NCBI GenBank assembly: GCA_027622495.1
Contig: JAQBYL010000046.1
Coordinates: 1 to 14,320, forward strand
Source: Pseudomonadota bacterium
GTDB taxonomy: Bacteria > Pseudomonadota > Gammaproteobacteria > Pseudomonadales > Azotimanducaceae
DNA length: 14,320 nucleotides
Direction: 5' to 3'
Position numbers and translations under genes: made by a program. Shown piece after piece: positions 7,309-14,320 of the stretch. Position 1 is the stretch's first letter. Each line of letters opens with the position of its first letter. The notes under the pieces were generated by a model, which saw only the letters and a list, made by a program, of their open reading frames with translations, was not told the origin of the DNA and made no database searches.

Positions 7309-8262
7309 ATGACCAAGACCACAGACCTTCAAGCACTCATCGCCTGGCAGAACCTGGCCATGCGGATCCCCGAATGGGCCAACTGGCTGCCCGCCCAACT
7401 GGCAGCGCAGACCCACGGTGATCTGCCTGCGTGGCTTGCGACCGTCGCCGGTCTGCCGGACATTGATGTGCACACAAGCGACCTTGAAGGCTGTGTCACA
7501 CTCTCTAGCGCTCCTTGCGCCCCAGATGCGACGGGGCTTGCTCAACTAGAACAACGCTTGCGTGCCCTGCACCCCTGGCGCAAAGGGCCTTTCAACCTGT
7601 TTGGCATCCAGGTGGACACTGAATGGCACTCTGACTGGAAATGGCAGCGTGTGGCACCCCACGTGGGTTCGTTGAAAGGTCAGCGGATCCTCGATGTCGG
7701 CTGCGGCAACGGCTATTTCGGCTGGCAGATGCTCAGCGCCGGTGCTGATCTGGTGGTGGGGATCGATCCGACCCTGGTGTTTGTGATGCAGCATCTGGCC
7801 ATCAATAAATACCTGCGCAGTGCGGCCAACTGGGTGATTCCTGCGCGTTTTGAAGAAACTCCTGGCGCACTTTTCGACACGGTGTTCAGCATGGGTGTGC
7901 TCTACCACCGCAAAGATCCCGTGGAGCATCTGCAGCGGCTTGCAGGTTTTACTGCACCTGGCGGGCGTGTGGTTGTAGAAACCCTGATCAGCGAAACGGG
8001 TTTCACACCACGAGACCGCTACGCGCGGATGAGCAATGTGTGGCACATTCCGTCTGCTGCGCAGCTCGTCCAGCTGATGACACACGCAGGTTTCAGCGAT
8101 GTGCAGATTGTCGACATTACCCCGACAACCGTTCTGGAACAGCGATCAACCGATTGGATGCGTTTTGAATCTTTGAGCGAAGCACTGGATCCTGCTGATC
8201 CTGCGCGAACAGTGGAAGGCTATCCAGCGCCCCTCCGCGCTACCGCGATCGCATCAGCCTGA
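7309..8262 (+). CDS. cmoB: tRNA U34 carboxymethyltransferase CmoB
   Basis: Transfers the carboxymethyl group of carboxy-S-adenosylmethionine to 5-hydroxyuridine at tRNA position 34, giving cmo5U, which widens wobble decoding. 317 residues against about 323 in E. coli, with resemblance along its whole length. Diagnostic stretches are HPWRKGPFNLFGIQVDTEW (88-106), the cofactor motif ILDVGCGNGYFGWQM (127-141), VVGIDPT (149-155), FDTVFSMGVLYHRKDPVEHL (189-208), GDRYARM-like PRDRYARMSNVWHIPSA (234-250) and the C-terminal TVEGYPAPLRA. The ATG at 7309 was chosen; a TTG directly before it (7306) is 9 bases from GGGA (7293-7296) against 12 for the ATG, so it could also be used and would add one residue. 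CmoA, which makes the cofactor and is often the neighbour, is not in this window. The gene stands alone, diverging from ppk1. Confidence 0.97.
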   Translation: MTKTTDLQALIAWQNLAMRIPEWANWLPAQLAAQTHGDLPAWLATVAGLPDIDVHTSDLEGCVTLSSAPCAPDATGLAQLEQRLRALHPWRKGPFNLFGIQVDTEWHSDWKWQRVAPHVGSLKGQRILDVGCGNGYFGWQMLSAGADLVVGIDPTLVFVMQHLAINKYLRSAANWVIPARFEETPGALFDTVFSMGVLYHRKDPVEHLQRLAGFTAPGGRVVVETLISETGFTPRDRYARMSNVWHIPSAAQLVQLMTHAGFSDVQIVDITPTTVLEQRSTDWMRFESLSEALDPADPARTVEGYPAPLRATAIASA

Positions 8263-8283
8263 CTGGACGGCCTTCAGAAACGC

Positions 8284-8304
8284 AGGTAGTTTGGCGCTAC
8301 TTTT
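8284..8304 (+). terminator. Possible weak intrinsic terminator after cmoB
   Basis: AGGTAGT (8284-8290) can pair with GCTACTT (8296-8302) around a TTGGC loop: a 7-bp stem including two G-T pairs, with four T's at 8301-8304 overlapping its foot. It lies 21 bases after the cmoB stop and before the next gene, the expected place, but the stem is AT-rich and the T-tract short, so it would be weak. Confidence 0.3.
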
Positions 8305-8325
8305 CGCATCAGACGCCCACGCAAA

Positions 8326-8700
8326 ATGTTCGGCTTTTTTCCGCTGCAATTTCGCTTTCGCAACAAACTCAATCGGCTGCGCGACATGGTTCAATGTTTT
8401 CGCCAGAACCCGGGCATCGGTCTGCACCCGACGCAAATTGCGCGTCTCACCGGCATCAGCTTTGCTGAAGTTGTGAGACGCCTGGATGCCACACCCGAAC
8501 TGTTCGTCAAGCTGCCACGACGCCCGGATGGAATCACCCGTTATCGCCTAACCAGCACAACCGCCGCAAGGTCAGATGAAGACATCGAGAAGTTTCTGGT
8601 GAACTCGGCAAGGCGAGAGTCGTTTTTGCTGTACGCCTTGGGCATCATGCTGCTGTGTGCGTTCGTGATCGTCATTACCATCGTGGGACCAGTACTCTAA
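8326..8700 (+). CDS. Small winged-helix-like protein with C-terminal membrane segment
   Basis: 124 residues; I do not recognise a named family. The N-terminal two thirds look like a winged helix-turn-helix: HPTQIARLTGISFAEVVRRL (34-53) reads as a helix-turn-recognition-helix pair, and LFVKLPRRPDGITRYRLTS (59-77) as a beta wing. Residues about 100-122 (LLYALGIMLLCAFVIVITIVG) form one transmembrane helix, preceded by SARRES, so positive charge lies on the N-terminal side and the DNA-binding part would be cytoplasmic. No periplasmic domain follows the helix. The ATG at 8326 lacks a Shine-Dalgarno; an in-frame ATG at 8386 is an alternative and would keep the domain. Its stop codon shares one base with the next gene's start (TAATG), so the two are almost certainly co-translated. 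A membrane-tethered regulator of the downstream genes is possible; so is a role unrelated to DNA. The wing-like pattern makes a real gene likely. Confidence 0.72.
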   Translation: MFGFFPLQFRFRNKLNRLRDMVQCFRQNPGIGLHPTQIARLTGISFAEVVRRLDATPELFVKLPRRPDGITRYRLTSTTAARSDEDIEKFLVNSARRESFLLYALGIMLLCAFVIVITIVGPVL

Positions 8701-9803
8701 TGCCTGAACAACTGACAGCTGACCAACAGACTCTGGCCCGGCGCGCCGCAGACTTTGCGCGCGATGAACTGCTGGTGCGCACCCCGTCACCAGGTTCCCG
8801 CGATGAGGTGATCAAAGCATCCAAGGCAGCCGGTTTTTACACCATGACCCAGCCTGTGGAGTTCGGCGGGCAGGCTGCTTCGGCGCTTGATCTGACCATC
8901 GTGCGCGACGAATTGTCGGCCCACAATCCGCCCCTGCTCGATGCAGTGTTCGGTCCCGGACCCGGTGTTCTGGCCGGCGTTGCTGAGCCACTTGCCACCC
9001 ACTATCTCAAACCCCTGCTGGCAGGAGAAAAACGTGCCGGTTTTGGTTTCACCGAGCCGGAAGATGCGCAGCGGCATACCTGGGCTGAACTCGACGGCGA
9101 CGAGTTTGTTATCACCGGCGGCAAGGGCTATGTCACCGGTGGTGCTGATGCAGACTTCATCAACACCCTGGTTGACGTTGAAGGCCGTGGTAAAACCATG
9201 ATTGTCATAGACACGGAAGCGACCGGGGTAACCATCGAGCAGAAATTTGCATCGCTCGACGGCAGTCATCACGCGGCGTTCCGTTTCGACAAGGTCCGGG
9301 TGCCGACTAGCCATGCCATTGGCGGTGCAGGCCAGGGTCTGCCACGAGCCATGCGCCAGATTGGCGACACCCGCCTGATGTTCGCCGCACAATGTATAGG
9401 TCTCATGCGCTGGACACTTTCATACCTGGCCGAAAATCTGAACAGTATCGGCCGCAACGGCAAACCACGCGGCGAATCCGAAGTAATGCGTCTACGTTAT
9501 GCAGATCTGCGTATTCGCGCCTATGCAGCCCGCAGCATGGTGTACCGCACGGCAAGACTTGCAGATCGCGGCGAGAACATCGTCAACGAAGGCATCGCCT
9601 GCAAAGTGTTTGCCACTGAAACAATCGGCGACATCGTCGATGAGGCGATCCAACTGGTTGGTGGCAATGCTCTGATCCTCGGTCATCCACTGGAGGCGTT
9701 ATACCGGCGGGTTCGCTCACTGCGTCTGGCAGAAGGTGCATCAGACATTCTGCGGGTTAATCTTTCGCGCGGTAAACTCGATCTGGACATGGGAAGGATA
9801 TGA
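8700..9803 (+). CDS. Acyl-CoA dehydrogenase family protein, divergent
   Basis: 367 residues, slightly short for the family (about 380). The N-terminal helical domain, middle beta domain (GFGFTEPEDAQRH, then ITGGKGYVTGGADADF) and C-terminal helical domain are all present. The tail RLAEGASDILRVNLSR carries a Glu (E345) at the position of the usual catalytic base. Odd point: the flavin/substrate loop normally read as TEPxxGSD is TEPEDAQRHTW here, so the conserved Gly-Ser-Asp is lost. This suggests unusual substrate handling, a partner subunit, or a non-dehydrogenase reaction, although Glu and overall length argue against a dead gene. The ATG at 8700 was chosen because it overlaps the upstream stop by one base and gives a normal N-terminus; an ATG at 8655 lies inside the previous gene and adds unrelated residues. 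Its stop overlaps the next gene's first possible start (ATGA). It belongs to the cluster ending in glutamate dehydrogenase. Confidence 0.93.
   Translation: MPEQLTADQQTLARRAADFARDELLVRTPSPGSRDEVIKASKAAGFYTMTQPVEFGGQAASALDLTIVRDELSAHNPPLLDAVFGPGPGVLAGVAEPLATHYLKPLLAGEKRAGFGFTEPEDAQRHTWAELDGDEFVITGGKGYVTGGADADFINTLVDVEGRGKTMIVIDTEATGVTIEQKFASLDGSHHAAFRFDKVRVPTSHAIGGAGQGLPRAMRQIGDTRLMFAAQCIGLMRWTLSYLAENLNSIGRNGKPRGESEVMRLRYADLRIRAYAARSMVYRTARLADRGENIVNEGIACKVFATETIGDIVDEAIQLVGGNALILGHPLEALYRRVRSLRLAEGASDILRVNLSRGKLDLDMGRI
9792..9797 (+). promoter_or_regulatory. Ribosome binding site choosing between two lipoprotein starts
   Basis: GGAAGG lies inside the last codons of the dehydrogenase. It is only 2 bases from the ATG at 9800, which is too close, but 8 bases from the in-frame ATG at 9806, a normal spacing. 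This favours 9806 as the start of the lipoprotein gene. Confidence 0.5.
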
Positions 9804-9805
9804 GT

Positions 9806-10114
9806 ATGCTGCGGTACATCTGGCTGATCGGTCTGGCAATCTGCTTGAGCGGCTGTACCTGGGTCAAACTGACTGAAGCCGGTGAAGCGGTCAGCGTCGC
9901 CGAAGCCGACGCAATCAGTGAATGCACCCGGGTCGGTATTGTCACCGCGCGGACCGGGGAGCGCATTATCACCGAACGTAAGCTAGATAAGGTTAACGAA
10001 GAACTGCACACCCTGGCCCGCAACGAAGCGGCAAATCTCAACGCCGATACCATCGTGCCCTTGTCGCATGAAACCGATGGCGCTCAGACCTTCACCGCGT
10101 ATCGGTGTCACTAA
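9806..10114 (+). CDS. Small lipoprotein, DUF4156-like
   Basis: About 102 residues with a type II signal peptide: MLRYIWLIGLAICLSGC, lipobox LSGC, lipidated Cys17, followed by Thr rather than Asp, which in Enterobacteria favours the outer membrane. The mature part resembles the DUF4156 pattern: a Cys in ISECTRVGIVTART, and TLARNEAANLNADTIVPLSH, where the family has an RNxAaxxGAdtvv-like stretch; a final Cys lies in AYRCH. The function of such proteins is unknown; many small envelope lipoproteins of this kind are non-essential. The start at 9806 is preferred over the ATGA-overlapping 9800 because of the ribosome site spacing; the signal peptide is intact either way. It sits directly behind the acyl-CoA dehydrogenase and 31 bases before glutamate dehydrogenase, and is probably on the same transcript. 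A functional link to those cytoplasmic enzymes is not evident. Confidence 0.85.
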   Translation: MLRYIWLIGLAICLSGCTWVKLTEAGEAVSVAEADAISECTRVGIVTARTGERIITERKLDKVNEELHTLARNEAANLNADTIVPLSHETDGAQTFTAYRCH

Positions 10115-10145
10115 CAGCCCCTGAAACAAAAGGCCCAAGCAAGCC

Positions 10146-13100
10146 ATGACCCGGCGTGAAAATTACCTCAAGGCTTTTATGCCTGCGAACCCGCTCGAGC
10201 CGAATCGCGATTCATTCATGAATCTGTTTGCGACCAACATTGCAGACGCAGATCTCGCGGATCGAAATCCCGCCGCAGATGCTTTGATCGCCGGTGATCT
10301 GTGGAACGTGTTTGAGTCCTGGAACTCAGCACTACCCCTGATCCAGGTCGTCAATCCTGAGAACGATGAACGCTTTACCATCGTCCGCCTGCTGCATCCT
10401 GATATGCCTTTCATTACTGATTCGGTGTTGATGGAGCTGTCCCGCCACCAGTTGGTTCTGCACTTTCTGCACAACATTGCCATGACCGTTGAACGCGACA
10501 GTGATCATCTGATCAGCACATTTCCCGAATCTGCACATCTGAGCGACCTGCAGGTTAGAGAGGTGCTTATATACGCAGAAATCGATCGCGTGAGTGGCGC
10601 CGAAATCGGGCTGATACAAAAGCGTCTGAGCGACGCCCTGGCCGACGTTCGGGCTGCTGTGGCAGACCATGGGTCAATGCTCGAGCAGGTTCGAAAGCTC
10701 ATCAACGAACTTGCGAAACAGGCGGGCGCCGAAGCTCAGCAGACCATCGAATTTCTGGAATGGCTTCTGGACGACCACTTCACTTTTCTCGGTTACCGGG
10801 AATTCGCGTTCGACGATTCTGTAAAGCAGATCACCGGCAGCGAACTGGGCACCCTCAAAAATCGTCGTCCGGCTTCGAAGCGCGCATTTGCTGACATGCG
10901 TGAGTCTGCGCGGAATTTTCTGCAGTCGAAGACGCTGCTGTCGTTTTCGAAAGGCGGAACCCGTTCAATGGTGCACCGACCCGCCTACCCTGACTACGTG
11001 GGGGTGAAGCGTATCGATGCATCCGGGAACGTGGTGGGCGAGTGTGGCTTCCTTGGCCTTTATACCTCCCCCGTGTATCGCGCCGAGCCTGATGCGATAC
11101 CCGTGCTGCGCGGCAAAGTCAGAAACGTCCTCGCTTCATCTGGTCTGGACCTCGCGAGTTTCGACGGCAAAGCGCTTCGCCAGGTGCTGGCAACTTATCC
11201 GAGAGACGAACTGCTGCAGACACCACAGACTGAACTGACCGCAACCGCACTGGCCATCGCCCACATTCACGAACGGCGTCAGACCAAGCTGTTTCTACGG
11301 ATCGATCAGTATGGCCTGTTTGTTAACGCTCTGGTGTACATGCCGCGGGAACTGTACACCACCTGGGTGCGGCAGCAGATCGAGCAGTTACTGGTCGAGG
11401 CAACCGGTGCCCTGGGTATCGAATTCGATACGTATTTTTCGGAGAGTATTCTCGTCAGGGTACAGCTGACCCTGCGCGTGGATCCCACGCAGATCCTCAG
11501 TCTCGATGAACGTGCGCTGGAAGCCACGATCGTGCGCATTTCGCGCGACTGGGAAGTCGAGTTCGGTCGTGCCCTGCGCGTTCTTCCGCAAAACGCAAGA
11601 AGCAGCCTCGGTGTGTACAGCGGCACCTTCTCAACTGCCTATCGTTCGGTCTTTGATGTCGCGACAGCTCTGGAAGATGCGCGCAAACTGGCGAGCCTCT
11701 CCGATCATGACTCACTAACCACTCAACTCTACCGACCAGACGATTTCACTGGCAACCGGGTTCGACTGAAAGTTTTTCACCACGGCCGGAATCTACCCCT
11801 GTCGACCATCCTTCCGATCCTTGAAAACCTGGGTTTTGAGGTGATCGGTGAGCATCCGTTCGAAATTCCTTTGACCATGGGTGTGCAGTCCATTCAGGAT
11901 TTCGAGTTGAGGTATCCGCAGGAGCTGGATATCGAGGCTGCTGGCGGGATTTTTGAAGATGCACTGGTCGCCGTGTGGCGCGGCAGATGTGAGAACGACA
12001 GCCTGAATCGTCTGGTACTGGCCGCGGCGCTGACCTGGAACGAGGTTGGTCTGCTTCGAGCCTATTCAAGATATCTCAAACAGATACGCTTCGGTTTGAG
12101 CCAGCGGTTCATCGCAGACACACTCCTTACGCATCAGACGATGACCCGCCGGCTGGTTGAATTTTTCTGCCAGCGTTTTGACCCTGCTCTGAATACCGAT
12201 ACGGTGAGCGTGCAACAGGCGATCTCACAAGGCCTGAACGACGTCACAGCCTTTAATGAAGATAAAGTCCTCCGCGCCCTCTTCCGCACGATTCACGCAA
12301 CCGTGCGGACTAACTATTTTCAAACCGAAGGGGCTGACAAGGGCGCAAAGTCTGTGCTCGCTCTGAAAATCGCTTCCCGTCAACTCCCTGATCTGCCAAA
12401 ACCAGCGCCTGAGTTTGAAGTGTTTGTGTACGGTGTTGCGATTGAAGGCGTGCACTTACGTTCCAGCAAAGTCGCCCGCGGCGGCATCCGCTGGTCAGAT
12501 CGTCTGGAGGACTATCGAACCGAAGTCCTTGCCTTAATGAAAACCCAGGTGGTCAAGAACGCGGTAATCGTTCCAAGCGGAGCCAAGGGGGGGTTCGTGG
12601 TCAGACGCGACATGTCCGCTTGGGAACCGTCTGCCCAGCAGGCGGAGGTAAACAGAGTCTACAAGCTGTTTATTACTGCCCTGCTTGAGATAACTGACAA
12701 TGTAACTGGCGCCGTGATCTCACCACCTGCCGGTGTAAGAGCCCACGACAATCCCGATCCTTATCTTGTGGTGGCGGCCGACAAAGGAACCGCCACTTTT
12801 TCTGATGACGCCAACACACTGGCAGCGGCACACGGTTACTGGCTGGGAGATGCTTTCGCGTCCGGTGGATCGAACGGTTATGACCATAAAAAAATGGGAA
12901 TTACCGCGAAAGGTGCATGGGTGTCGGTGATGCGTCATTTTCGCGAACTGGGGGTGAATGCCGAAGCTGATCCGATCAGCATCATCGGTATTGGCGATAT
13001 GGCAGGTGACGTATTCGGAAACGGCCTGCTCCGCACCAGGTCGGCACTGCTGGTCGGGGCGTTTAATCACCGCCACATTTTTCTCGACCCGCAACCGGAT

Positions 13101-14320
13101 CCGGTGGTTAGTTTTGCAGAGCGTCAGCGGCTGTTTTCGCTGCCTCGCTCGGGATGGCAGGACTATGCAACCACACTTCTGTCCAGGGGTGGCGGGGTGT
13201 ACTTGAGAACGCAGAAAACGATCTCTGTGTCGAGTGAGGTGGCCGAGCGTTTCGCCATCGAGCCGGGTGAAATGTCGCCGGATCAATTGATCAGGGCAAT
13301 GCTTCGCGCACCGGTGGACCTGATCTGGAACGGCGGCATCGGCACCTACGTCAAAGCGAAATCCGAGACGAACGAAGCCGCATCTGATCCGATCAATGAC
13401 GATCTGCGTGTGGATGCCTGTGACATACGCGCGAGGGTAATTGGTGAAGGGGGCAATCTGGGCTTTACCGCTCTTGCCCGTGTTGAATACGCGCTTAATC
13501 ACGGCTCCATCAATACCGACTTCATCGACAACGCTGGAGGGGTCGACTGCTCCGACCACGAAGTCAACATCAAGATCCTGCTCGACAACGCAATTGCACA
13601 AGGCGAGCTTGCCCCTGCGGAGCGAAACCAGGTCCTGGCCGCGGCTACCGCTGATGTGGAATTGGCTGTGCTCGATAACAACAACAAACAGGCGCAGGCC
13701 TTGAGTCTTGCCTGCAGGCAGGCGGCCCATCATCCAGAAGCATTCGGCCGTTTCATCCGGCATCTCGAACGGGTCGGTTTGCTGAATCGACGCGATGACG
13801 GGATTGCCACAGATGAGGACCTGGCTGAACGAACCCTTCGCAACCAGACCCTGACCCGACCCGAACTGGCAGTTCTGATGAGCTACGCCAAGATCGAACT
13901 GAAAGCTCAACTTTCCGGCACAACACTGCAGAACGTGCCTGCGTACGCCCGTTTTATGCGCAATACTTTTCCCGGGGATCTGCACACACGGTTTCATCGA
14001 GCGAGCATTTCGCACCAACTGGCAAGCGAGATCACCTGCACCCGGGTGGCCAACGAAATCATCGACTATCTTGGTATGACCTTCGTGCACGGAATAATGG
14101 AGACCATCGGCTGCAAGGCTGCTGACGTGGTCAATGCCTATGTGGTTGCGGGCGAAGTCCTCCGCCTGCCAGAGCGACGCGAAGAGGTCGAAGCGTCTGC
14201 CACCAACTCTGCAATGCAGATCGGCCTGCTCCAGGAACTGGCCAGTCTGGGTCACCGTGTCACCCGGTGGCTTCTCCGTCGACACCGCAATGTGGATGCG
14301 GTTGAGTTAATTACCCGCTA
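10146..14320 (+). CDS. gdhB: NAD-dependent glutamate dehydrogenase, large (~180 kDa) type, 3'-truncated by window edge
   Basis: Oxidatively deaminates L-glutamate to 2-oxoglutarate and ammonia with NAD+, a mainly catabolic reaction. The frame runs open from the ATG at 10146 to the window end, 1391 codons; the family is about 1,600 residues, so roughly 200 C-terminal residues are missing. The N-terminal regulatory part includes the ACT-like stretch HPDMPFITDSVLMEL (about 83-97). The catalytic core contains RGGIRWSDRLEDYRTEV (from 778), MKTQVVKNAVIVPSGAKGGF (798-817) with the substrate-binding and catalytic lysines (K799, K804, K813), SGGSNGYDHKKMGIT, and the nucleotide-binding loop IGIGDMAGDVFGNG (947-960). 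WNGGIGTYVK and GEGGNLGFT follow. I checked the frame at several points and found no break. The ribosome site is weak. The symbol follows Pseudomonas usage. Enzymes of this type are commonly allosterically controlled through the N-terminal domain. It follows the lipoprotein gene by 31 bases without a terminator. Confidence 0.96.
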   Translation, partial: MTRRENYLKAFMPANPLEPNRDSFMNLFATNIADADLADRNPAADALIAGDLWNVFESWNSALPLIQVVNPENDERFTIVRLLHPDMPFITDSVLMELSRHQLVLHFLHNIAMTVERDSDHLISTFPESAHLSDLQVREVLIYAEIDRVSGAEIGLIQKRLSDALADVRAAVADHGSMLEQVRKLINELAKQAGAEAQQTIEFLEWLLDDHFTFLGYREFAFDDSVKQITGSELGTLKNRRPASKRAFADMRESARNFLQSKTLLSFSKGGTRSMVHRPAYPDYVGVKRIDASGNVVGECGFLGLYTSPVYRAEPDAIPVLRGKVRNVLASSGLDLASFDGKALRQVLATYPRDELLQTPQTELTATALAIAHIHERRQTKLFLRIDQYGLFVNALVYMPRELYTTWVRQQIEQLLVEATGALGIEFDTYFSESILVRVQLTLRVDPTQILSLDERALEATIVRISRDWEVEFGRALRVLPQNARSSLGVYSGTFSTAYRSVFDVATALEDARKLASLSDHDSLTTQLYRPDDFTGNRVRLKVFHHGRNLPLSTILPILENLGFEVIGEHPFEIPLTMGVQSIQDFELRYPQELDIEAAGGIFEDALVAVWRGRCENDSLNRLVLAAALTWNEVGLLRAYSRYLKQIRFGLSQRFIADTLLTHQTMTRRLVEFFCQRFDPALNTDTVSVQQAISQGLNDVTAFNEDKVLRALFRTIHATVRTNYFQTEGADKGAKSVLALKIASRQLPDLPKPAPEFEVFVYGVAIEGVHLRSSKVARGGIRWSDRLEDYRTEVLALMKTQVVKNAVIVPSGAKGGFVVRRDMSAWEPSAQQAEVNRVYKLFITALLEITDNVTGAVISPPAGVRAHDNPDPYLVVAADKGTATFSDDANTLAAAHGYWLGDAFASGGSNGYDHKKMGITAKGAWVSVMRHFRELGVNAEADPISIIGIGDMAGDVFGNGLLRTRSALLVGAFNHRHIFLDPQPDPVVSFAERQRLFSLPRSGWQDYATTLLSRGGGVYLRTQKTISVSSEVAERFAIEPGEMSPDQLIRAMLRAPVDLIWNGGIGTYVKAKSETNEAASDPINDDLRVDACDIRARVIGEGGNLGFTALARVEYALNHGSINTDFIDNAGGVDCSDHEVNIKILLDNAIAQGELAPAERNQVLAAATADVELAVLDNNNKQAQALSLACRQAAHHPEAFGRFIRHLERVGLLNRRDDGIATDEDLAERTLRNQTLTRPELAVLMSYAKIELKAQLSGTTLQNVPAYARFMRNTFPGDLHTRFHRASISHQLASEITCTRVANEIIDYLGMTFVHGIMETIGCKAADVVNAYVVAGEVLRLPERREEVEASATNSAMQIGLLQELASLGHRVTRWLLRRHRNVDAVELITR

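Noticed and set aside
8254..8436. 60-residue minus-strand frame, Lys/Ala-rich, between cmoB and the next gene
   Set aside because: It overlaps the winged-helix gene, which has more convincing domain structure; no ribosome site and no recognised similarity. Its Ala/Lys-rich sequence is what antisense of this region would give.
8655..8699. Upstream ATG for the second acyl-CoA dehydrogenase
   Set aside because: It would add 15 unrelated residues overlapping the membrane helix codons of the preceding gene; the TAATG junction at 8700 is the natural start.
12720..14285. 521-codon open frame on the minus strand inside the glutamate dehydrogenase gene
   Set aside because: It is codon-aligned antisense to the gene, so its stops would need sense TTA, CTA or TCA codons, which are rare here; it ends exactly at a sense TCA (12720-12722) and is bounded upstream by a sense TTA (14307). 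The sense strand carries all dehydrogenase motifs and the antisense product resembles nothing.

Overview
The window looks like ordinary chromosomal DNA of a gammaproteobacterium, possibly marine; the genus cannot be fixed from sequence alone. The main pointers are a clear CmoB (a tRNA-wobble enzyme typical of Gammaproteobacteria), the large ~180 kDa type of NAD-dependent glutamate dehydrogenase, and acyl-CoA dehydrogenases among housekeeping genes. Composition is moderately GC-rich and even. I see no transposase, integrase, phage gene, CRISPR array, tRNA or rRNA. Coding density is very high and no gene-free stretch exceeds about 100 bases.

Layout. (1) 1-944: 3' part of an acyl-CoA dehydrogenase gene that begins upstream of the window. 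(2) 1039-5166, plus strand: a LemA-family membrane protein, a four-helix M48 (HtpX-like) metalloprotease with a long helical C-terminal extension that starts on TTG, and an exopolyphosphatase/GppA-type phosphatase that overlaps the protease gene by 8 bases. (3) 5174-7246, minus strand: polyphosphate kinase 1, convergent with the phosphatase and separated from it by only 7 bases. (4) 7309-8262, plus strand: cmoB, divergent from ppk1 across about 60 bases. (5) 8326 to the end, plus strand: a tight cluster of a small winged-helix-like protein with a C-terminal membrane segment, a second and divergent acyl-CoA dehydrogenase, a DUF4156-like lipoprotein, and NAD-glutamate dehydrogenase, which runs off the right edge.

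How the genes fit together. ppk1 makes polyphosphate and ppx degrades it, so the centre of the window is a polyphosphate synthesis/hydrolysis pair. The phosphatase is coupled to a LemA/M48 membrane-proteolysis pair, which suggests (inference only) a link between envelope stress and polyphosphate. The right-hand cluster joins glutamate catabolism to 2-oxoglutarate and an acyl-CoA oxidation step, preceded by a possible membrane-tethered regulator.

No wholly new system is obvious. The most interesting items are the C-terminal extension of the M48 protease, the small winged-helix/membrane protein heading the right-hand cluster, the altered active-site region of the second acyl-CoA dehydrogenase, and the two tight gene junctions around ppx.
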